This document shows, in pieces, positions 7,784-11,557 of a stretch of 11,557 nucleotides of DNA. The translations under genes and the position numbers were made by a program. Below the pieces are notes generated by a model. That model ran no database searches, was not told where the DNA came from, and was given only the letters and a program-made list of their open reading frames with translations. Positions within the stretch are counted from its first letter, which is position 1, and every line of letters begins with the position of its first letter. Source of the DNA: Pseudomonadota bacterium (lineage in GTDB: Bacteria; Pseudomonadota; Gammaproteobacteria; Competibacterales; Competibacteraceae); the NCBI GenBank assembly GCA_018262135.1, contig JAGTSD010000045.1, forward strand, positions 1 to 11,557. Reading direction: 5' to 3'.

Positions 7784-9223
7784 TCGGGCGGGGCGTTCGG
7801 GTTCCGCGATCAGTTGCAGGACGCCGCCGCGCTGGTTTACCACGACCCGGCGCTGACCCGCCGGCAACTGCTGCTGCACGCCGCCCACCAGTTCCAGGAA
7901 GGCGACGTGCTGCACTGGTGGCATCCCCCCACGAGTTGCGGCATCCGCACCCGCTTCAGCGACGATTTGCTGTGGCTGCCATATCTGGCGACCTTTTACT
8001 CCCGCACCACCGGCGACTGGACCGTGTTTGGTGAGCCGGTGCGCTTCCTCAAGGCGCGGGAGCTGGAACCGGGCGAGGACGAGACATTCCTGACCCCGGA
8101 ACCATCCGGCGAAGTCGCCAGCCTGTACGAGCACTGTTGCCGGGCGCTGGACCGTTCGCTAACCCAAGGCGCGCACGGCCTGCCGCTGATGGGCACCGGC
8201 GACTGGAACGACGGCATGAACCGGGTCGGAAGGGAAGGGCGGGGCGAGAGCGTGTGGATGGGGTTTTTTCTGTACGCCATTCTCGGCGATTTCATCCCGG
8301 TGTGTGGCCAGCACGGCGATTACAACCGGGCGCGGCGCTATGCCGCGTTCCGCCGCCATCTGGCCGAGGCGCTCAACGAACACGCCTGGGATGGCGAGTG
8401 GTATCGCCGGGCCTGGTACGACGACGGCGCGGCGCTGGGTTCCGCCGCCAGCGACGAATGCCGGATTGACGCGCTGGCGCAGGCCTGGGCGGTGATTTCC
8501 AAAGCGGCGCCGTGGGCCAGGGCCGAAACGGCGCTGGATGCGGTCGAACGCCATCTGATTTCGGAAGCAGACGGTCTGATCCGGCTGCTGACGCCGCCGT
8601 TCGAGGATACGCCCCACGATCCCGGTTACATCAAGGGCTATGTCGCTGGAGTGCGGGAAAACGGCGGCCAATACACCCACGCGGCGCTGTGGGTGGTGCG
8701 GGCGCTGGCGGAACTCGGCCGGCGCGATCGGGCCGCGAAGTTGCTGGACATGCTGAAGCCCATCCACCATGCCCTTACCCCGGAAGCGGTCGCCGTCTAT
8801 CAACTCGAACCCTTCGTGGTTGCCGCCGATGTCTACGGTGCAGTGCCGCACGTCGGGCGCGGTGGCTGGAGCTGGTACACCGGCGCGGCGGGCTGGATGC
8901 TGCGGGTGGCGCTGGAATCCATCCTCGGTCTGGAAGAGGTCGAGGGGCATACCCTGCGGCTGCGGCCCTGCATCCCGGACCAGTGGCCGGGGTTTCATCT
9001 GCATTACCGGTTGCCGAATGGCGACGCGGTCTATGACATCGAAATCCGCAATCCTGACGGCCATGCTGAACAGGTGGTGGCGGTGGAAACGGATGGGGTT
9101 AATGGCGCAGTCGAGGAGGGCGCCGCCTGCATTCCCCTGTTCCGGGACGGGAAGGCGCATCGAGTGATCGTGACCCTGGCGGGAGCAGGAGAAGTGCAGA
9201 ACCCGGCCTCCATGCCGGGATGA
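7784..9223 (+). CDS. GH94 fragment 3: catalytic (alpha/alpha)6 domain, in frame after the amber codon
   Basis: The frame continues directly from fragment 2 after TAG and stays open to TGA 9221-9223. No good start follows the stop: the first option, TTG 7814, lies inside the conserved GFRDQLQD motif and has no ribosome-binding site. Catalytic features are present: [35 protein letters not shown] (its Asp is the expected general acid of GH94), [38 protein letters not shown] and [14 protein letters not shown]. These cover the substrate- and phosphate-binding region. A short tail ([10 protein letters not shown]) beyond the family's usual end coincides with a GC-rich hairpin. If TAG were read through, or the base were wrong, the enzyme would be complete from here on. 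Confidence 0.7.
   Translation, partial: SGGAFGFRDQLQDAAALVYHDPALTRRQLLLHAAHQFQEGDVLHWWHPPTSCGIRTRFSDDLLWLPYLATFYSRTTGDWTVFGEPVRFLKARELEPGEDETFLTPEPSGEVASLYEHCCRALDRSLTQGAHGLPLMGTGDWNDGMNRVGREGRGESVWMGFFLYAILGDFIPVCGQHGDYNRARRYAAFRRHLAEALNEHAWDGEWYRRAWYDDGAALGSAASDECRIDALAQAWAVISKAAPWARAETALDAVERHLISEADGLIRLLTPPFEDTPHDPGYIKGYVAGVRENGGQYTHAALWVVRALAELGRRDRAAKLLDMLKPIHHALTPEAVAVYQLEPFVVAADVYGAVPHVGRGGWSWYTGAAGWMLRVALESILGLEEVEGHTLRLRPCIPDQWPGFHLHYRLPNGDAVYDIEIRNPDGHAEQVVAVETDGVNGAVEEGAACIPLFRDGKAHRVIVTLAGAGEVQNPASMPG
9202..9219 (+). terminator. GC-rich hairpin at the 3' end of the GH94 gene
   Basis: CCCGGC (9202-9207) and GCCGGG (9214-9219) form a perfect 6-bp stem around CTCCAT, ending one base before the TGA stop at 9221. 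No T-run follows directly. A weaker TACCA/TGGTA stem (9231-9245) then precedes a T-rich GATTTTAGCTTTTA. Together these may end or stabilise the transcript. The first hairpin could instead be another dispersed palindrome that supplied the C-terminal residues. Confidence 0.3.
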
Positions 9224-9280
9224 GAAGTTATACCAACTCCTGGTAGATTTTAGCTTTTACCTGGCAGGCTGGGATGAAGC

Positions 9281-9352
9281 CGTAGGATGCGGTGAACGAA
9301 GTGAACCGCATCGGTCGCGATAGATGCGGTTCGTACCTCACCGCATCCTACG
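9281..9352. repeat. 72-bp imperfect inverted repeat between convergent genes
   Basis: The left arm (9281-9312) begins CGTAGGATGCGGTGA and ends AACCGCATC. The right arm (9323-9352), reverse-complemented, begins with the same 15 bases and also ends GAACCGCATC, so both ends match with a small indel between. An inner GATGCGGTTC also pairs with GAACCGCATC. The form resembles the dispersed GTAGGATGCGGTGA…GAACCGCAT repeat found in many proteobacterial genomes, which I recognise from memory. It occupies the centre of the 187-bp gap between the GH94 stop and the KASIII stop and may act as a bidirectional terminator or mRNA-stabilising stem. Confidence 0.8.
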
Positions 9353-9410
9353 ACGTTACACGTTCCAACAAGACCTGTCGGGAAACGGTATTGAAGATCA
9401 CAGGCGTTGC

Positions 9411-10421
9411 TCAGGCCCACCGCCACAACGAAGCCGCCATGGCGATGCCGCCGCCGCTGGCGCAGAACAGCGCCAGCGATCCTGGTTTGGGGCCTTTGCC
9501 CTGGGCGATGGCGTCATCCAGGGCCATCGGAATGCAGGCCGAACCGGTATAGCCCCACTTGTCCATGATCCAATGGGTTTTTTCGAGCGGCTGGCCCAGC
9601 GCCGCCATGGTCGCTTCGATGCCGCGCAGGTTGACCTGGGTAAAGTAGTAACGGTCCACGTCATCCGGCCCCAACCGGGTTCCGGTCGCCGCGCTCGCCC
9701 TGGCCAGCAGGCGCTCGATCAGCGGTGGCCACCGCTCGGTGTTGAAGGTCGCCGGGAACTTGCGCACGAACTGGACGCAAGGCGGACCGTATTGGGCGAC
9801 GTTGGCGGCAGTAGCGGGTCGGGACGTCCCGCCGGTGTAGATGCCCAGCGCGTCGTGATACTCACCGTTGGCGGCGGTGACGGTCGCCAGCCAGCCCGGT
9901 TTGGAACCCGCGCCGACCACTGCCGCCCCCGCACCGTCGGCGAACAGGGTGACGGTTTTCTTGTCCGTCCAGTCCAGGAACCGGCTCATCCCATAGGCGC
10001 CGATCACCAGCACGAACCGTTCCTCGGGTTCGGTGAGGATGATTTTGGCCGCCACGTCCAGGGCGGTGACCCAGCCGGCGCAGGCCGTGTTCAGGTCGAA
10101 TACGCCGGCCTGGCTGGCGCCCAGCTTGGCCTGGACGACTGCCGCCGTGGCCGGACTGAGATAATCCGGCGTGTCAGTGGCAACGATGATGCGGTCGAGG
10201 GCATCCGGCTCCAGCCCGGCCCGTTCCAGGGCGATGCGCCCGGCGGCAACCGCCAGGTCGGAGGTCACCTGATCGTCGCTCATGAGATGGCGCTCGCGGA
10301 TGCCAACGTTTTCCACCAGCCAGTCGCCGACTGACTCGCCCAATAACCGGTCAAAATAGGCATTGGTCAATACGCGTTCCGGGACGTAACTCCCGGTGCT
10401 GAGAATCTGGGCATGGCGCAT
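9411..10421 (-). CDS. 3-oxoacyl-ACP synthase III family protein (FabH-like) with non-standard active site
   Basis: This is a thiolase-fold enzyme of the KASIII family, which normally condenses an acyl-CoA with malonyl-ACP or another acyl thioester. The start chosen is ATG at 10421-10419, with AGAGG upstream and the typical MRHAQILSTGSYVPERVLTN opening; a 17-codon upstream extension of the frame is Pro/Ala-rich and unlikely. The product has 336 residues. Visible features are EWxx-like DWLVENVGIRERH (33-45), nucleophile Cys114 in DLNTACAGW, and glycine-rich ADGAGAAVVG (161-170). Where FabH has His in PHQANLR there is FTQVNLR (Thr261), and where FabH has Asn in HGNTSAAS there is KWGYTGSAC (Tyr291). 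Two of three catalytic residues are therefore replaced, so it is unlikely to be the housekeeping FabH. It may form C-C or ester bonds with other acyl groups, or act as a transacylase. It stands alone, divergent from the antitoxin gene. Confidence 0.85.
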   Translation of the reverse strand: MRHAQILSTGSYVPERVLTNAYFDRLLGESVGDWLVENVGIRERHLMSDDQVTSDLAVAAGRIALERAGLEPDALDRIIVATDTPDYLSPATAAVVQAKLGASQAGVFDLNTACAGWVTALDVAAKIILTEPEERFVLVIGAYGMSRFLDWTDKKTVTLFADGAGAAVVGAGSKPGWLATVTAANGEYHDALGIYTGGTSRPATAANVAQYGPPCVQFVRKFPATFNTERWPPLIERLLARASAATGTRLGPDDVDRYYFTQVNLRGIEATMAALGQPLEKTHWIMDKWGYTGSACIPMALDDAIAQGKGPKPGSLALFCASGGGIAMAASLWRWA

Positions 10422-10511
10422 GGTGGCCTCTATGGGGCTGGGGGCAGGGGCGGAGCGGCGTCTATCGGGCATTGTTGCCGGGCCACCGGGGTCGTCTGAT
10501 CAGTTGATACG

Positions 10512-10763
10512 ATGAATGCGATCTATGCGGATATCACGGTGAGCATATCCGAGTTGAAGAAAAACCCTGACCACGTGCTGCGCGAGGCCGGCAACCGTAC
10601 CGTGGCGGTGCTCAGTCACAACAAACCGGCCTTCTACAGGATTCGGCCGGAGTTGTTCGAGGCCCTGCTGGATTCGGGTGCCGACCAGGATCTGGCCAAA
10701 TGGGTCGCCAGTCGTCTGGCCCTGAAAAACGAAGCGGTCGAGGTGGATATTGACCGCGTCTGA
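10512..10763 (+). CDS. type II antitoxin, Phd/YefM (StbD-like) family
   Basis: An 83-residue protein whose N-terminus, ITVSISELKKNPDHVLREA, is the Phd/YefM DNA-binding fold. It continues with VAVLSHNKPAFYRIRPELFE, the form seen in StbD/RelB-type antitoxins that pair with RelE/StbE toxins. Such antitoxins repress their own operon and neutralise the toxin through a flexible C-terminal segment, here about residues 55-83. The ATG start at 10512 has no clear ribosome-binding site; translation may be weak or leaderless. The promoter must lie in the ~90-bp gap shared with the divergent KASIII gene, where I see no convincing -35/-10 pair. The expected full toxin gene does not follow; only a short remnant does. 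Confidence 0.85.
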   Translation: MNAIYADITVSISELKKNPDHVLREAGNRTVAVLSHNKPAFYRIRPELFEALLDSGADQDLAKWVASRLALKNEAVEVDIDRV

Positions 10764-10793
10764 GACCCCGGATAGCCCGCCAGCCCAGTACCC

Positions 10794-10889
10794 ATGCCGA
10801 CTGATGCGCTGGCCGTGCTGGTTCTTGCGGTGGATCATCGCGAGGACTCCACGCGGGAACGGTTGCGTCGAATGCTATCCGCGTCCTGA
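10794..10889 (+). pseudogene. C-terminal remnant of a RelE/StbE-type toxin
   Basis: A 31-codon frame, beginning MPTDALAVLVLAVDHREDS and ending at TGA 10887-10889, lies 30 bp after the antitoxin stop. Its start resembles the last strand and tail of RelE/StbE toxins (typically …LVVLVLAVGKRE-S-VYR…). The N-terminal two thirds of a toxin (about 60 residues) are absent: the frame is closed by TAG at 10773-10775, and only 30 bp separate it from the antitoxin. It therefore looks like a toxin internally deleted after the antitoxin. The match is short, so chance similarity is possible, but its position directly after a StbD-like antitoxin supports the call. No ribosome-binding site is apparent, and it is probably not functional. 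Confidence 0.5.
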
Positions 10890-10897
10890 CCAGACCC

Positions 10898-11557
10898 TCA
10901 ATCCTTGAATTGCGGCTGCCGCTTTTGCATCGCCGCCGTGATCGCTTCGCGGGTGTCGTCCGACAGTAGCATGGCGGCGTTCCAGGTGGCGACGTAATCC
11001 AGCCCGCTCGCCACGCCGTGCTCACGGCCATGATTCAACACCTGCTTGATGCCGCGCACCGTCAGCGGCGACTTGGCGGCGATGCTGGCGGCGATAGCCT
11101 GGACGCCGTCCCGCAACTGCCCGGCGTCGGCGAACACCCGACTCACCAGCCCCATCGCCTGCGCCTCGGCGGCGTCGAACGGGCGGGCAGTAAAGGCCAG
11201 TTCCCGCAACCGGCCCTCGCCGATCAGATACGGCAGGCGGTGCAGGCTGCCGACATCGGCGACGATGGCCAAATCCGCTTCCTTTAACGAGAACGCCGCG
11301 TCGGCAGTGGCATAGCGCAGGTCGCAGGCGGTGATCAGGTCCAGCCCGCCGCCGATGCACAGCCCATGGATCGCGGCCAGTACCGGTTTGCGGCAGGTTT
11401 CCAGCGCGGTGAACGCCGCCTGCAACTCCAGAATGGTCCGCCGCAGCCGCTCCTCCCGGCGGCCCGGCCCCAGTTCTTCCACCGCGCCCAGCACCTGACC
11501 CATCAGTTCGAAATCAATGCCCGAGCAGAAATGTCGGCCGGCGCCGCTCAGGATCGC
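10898..11557 (-). CDS. enoyl-CoA hydratase/isomerase family protein, dienoyl-CoA isomerase-like (5' end outside window)
   Basis: A crotonase-fold protein acting on acyl-CoA in beta-oxidation. The gene enters from the right edge and stops at 10898. The frame is open to base 11557, so the ATG at 11503 is internal: upstream codons read AILSGAGRHFCSGIDFEL, the usual crotonase oxyanion-hole/CoA region. HGLCIGGGLDLITACDLRYA supplies the second oxyanion-hole segment. Asp in GGGLD, Glu in SLKEAD and Asp in VADVG match the three acidic residues that I recall for Delta3,5-Delta2,4-dienoyl-CoA isomerases (ECH1 type: GGGVD, KEVD, AADVG), and LRELAFTARPFDAAEAQAMG and LVSRVF follow. Classical hydratases have Glu at two of these sites instead. 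About 50-60 N-terminal residues are missing from view. It converges on the toxin remnant with 8 bp between stops. Confidence 0.88.
   Translation of the reverse strand, partial: AILSGAGRHFCSGIDFELMGQVLGAVEELGPGRREERLRRTILELQAAFTALETCRKPVLAAIHGLCIGGGLDLITACDLRYATADAAFSLKEADLAIVADVGSLHRLPYLIGEGRLRELAFTARPFDAAEAQAMGLVSRVFADAGQLRDGVQAIAASIAAKSPLTVRGIKQVLNHGREHGVASGLDYVATWNAAMLLSDDTREAITAAMQKRQPQFKD

Larger units (their letters stand above)
5872..9223 (+). pseudogene. GH94 (former GT36) glycoside phosphorylase, disrupted by a frameshift and an amber stop
   Basis: Joined across two breaks, this region encodes about 1,117 residues resembling the C-terminal phosphorylase half of NdvB-type cyclic glucan synthases and other GH94 enzymes, which split glucosides with phosphate to give a sugar 1-phosphate. 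Order: beta-sandwich GT36-type domain 1 (5872 to about 6655), a short linker with a palindrome, domain 2 (about 6719-7620), helical linker, then the (alpha/alpha)6 catalytic domain (about 7690-9000) and C-terminal beta strands. The first part is in one frame and the rest is shifted by +1; the switch must lie within 6605-6735. A TAG at 7781-7783 then interrupts the catalytic domain. No GT84 or transmembrane part precedes it. Conservation on both sides of each lesion suggests recent inactivation or sequence error. The three pieces are listed separately. Confidence 0.75.

Noticed and set aside
7814..9223. Independent translation of the catalytic domain from TTG 7814
   Set aside because: This start is inside the conserved GFRDQLQD motif and has no ribosome-binding site. 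The frame is continuous with the upstream piece except for the TAG.
9292..10334. Plus-strand open frames of 86 and 336 codons across the inverted repeat and KASIII gene
   Set aside because: They are antisense to the clearly conserved KASIII gene, and their N-termini are made of the inverted repeat. No domain is recognisable.

Overview
The window is GC-rich chromosomal DNA, probably from a gammaproteobacterium. The evidence is strong GC bias at third codon positions, a Pseudomonas-type REP inverted doublet (GTAGGAGC…GCTTGC…GCGAT), other short palindromic repeats, and the flavour of the proteins. A Competibacter-like or methylotroph/sulfur-type lineage is only a guess. There are no rRNA or tRNA genes, CRISPR arrays, phage genes or transposases.

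Left and centre (1-9223, all + strand): galU (UDP-glucose pyrophosphorylase) is followed by ackA (acetate kinase). Next comes a large exported six-hairpin glycosidase-like protein carrying two carbohydrate-binding-type domains. After a 35-bp gap lies a GH94 (former GT36, NdvB C-terminal-like) glycoside phosphorylase. The GH94 reading frame is broken twice: a +1 frame change near 6605-6735, and an in-frame TAG at 7781-7783 where the family normally has Gln in the FYQxxG…GFRDQLQD motif. As read, it is a pseudogene in three pieces, or a carrier of two sequence errors. If functional, the group suggests glucan handling: a periplasmic glucan-binding hydrolase-like protein, a phosphorylase releasing a sugar 1-phosphate (glucose 1-phosphate if the substrate is a glucoside), GalU using glucose 1-phosphate, and AckA recovering ATP from acetyl phosphate.

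Right (9411-11557): a KASIII (FabH-like) protein on the minus strand keeps the catalytic Cys but lacks the usual His and Asn. Divergent from it is a Phd/YefM/StbD-type antitoxin (10512-10763). It is followed by a 31-codon ORF resembling only the C-terminal end of a RelE/StbE toxin, so the toxin appears mostly deleted. An enoyl-CoA hydratase/dienoyl-CoA isomerase family gene (minus strand) runs off the right edge.

The most striking pattern is a set of unrelated palindromic repeats placed at gene or domain boundaries. A REP doublet (2424-2479) covers a false upstream start. A palindrome is read in frame as a linker inside the glycosidase (about 4304-4340). Another (6677-6694) sits at the GH94 frame break, and a 72-bp inverted repeat (9281-9352) lies between convergent genes. 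I see no clear evidence of an entirely new system. The best leads are the repeat-encoded peptide, the doubly broken GH94, the KASIII with a non-standard active site, and the toxin-less antitoxin.
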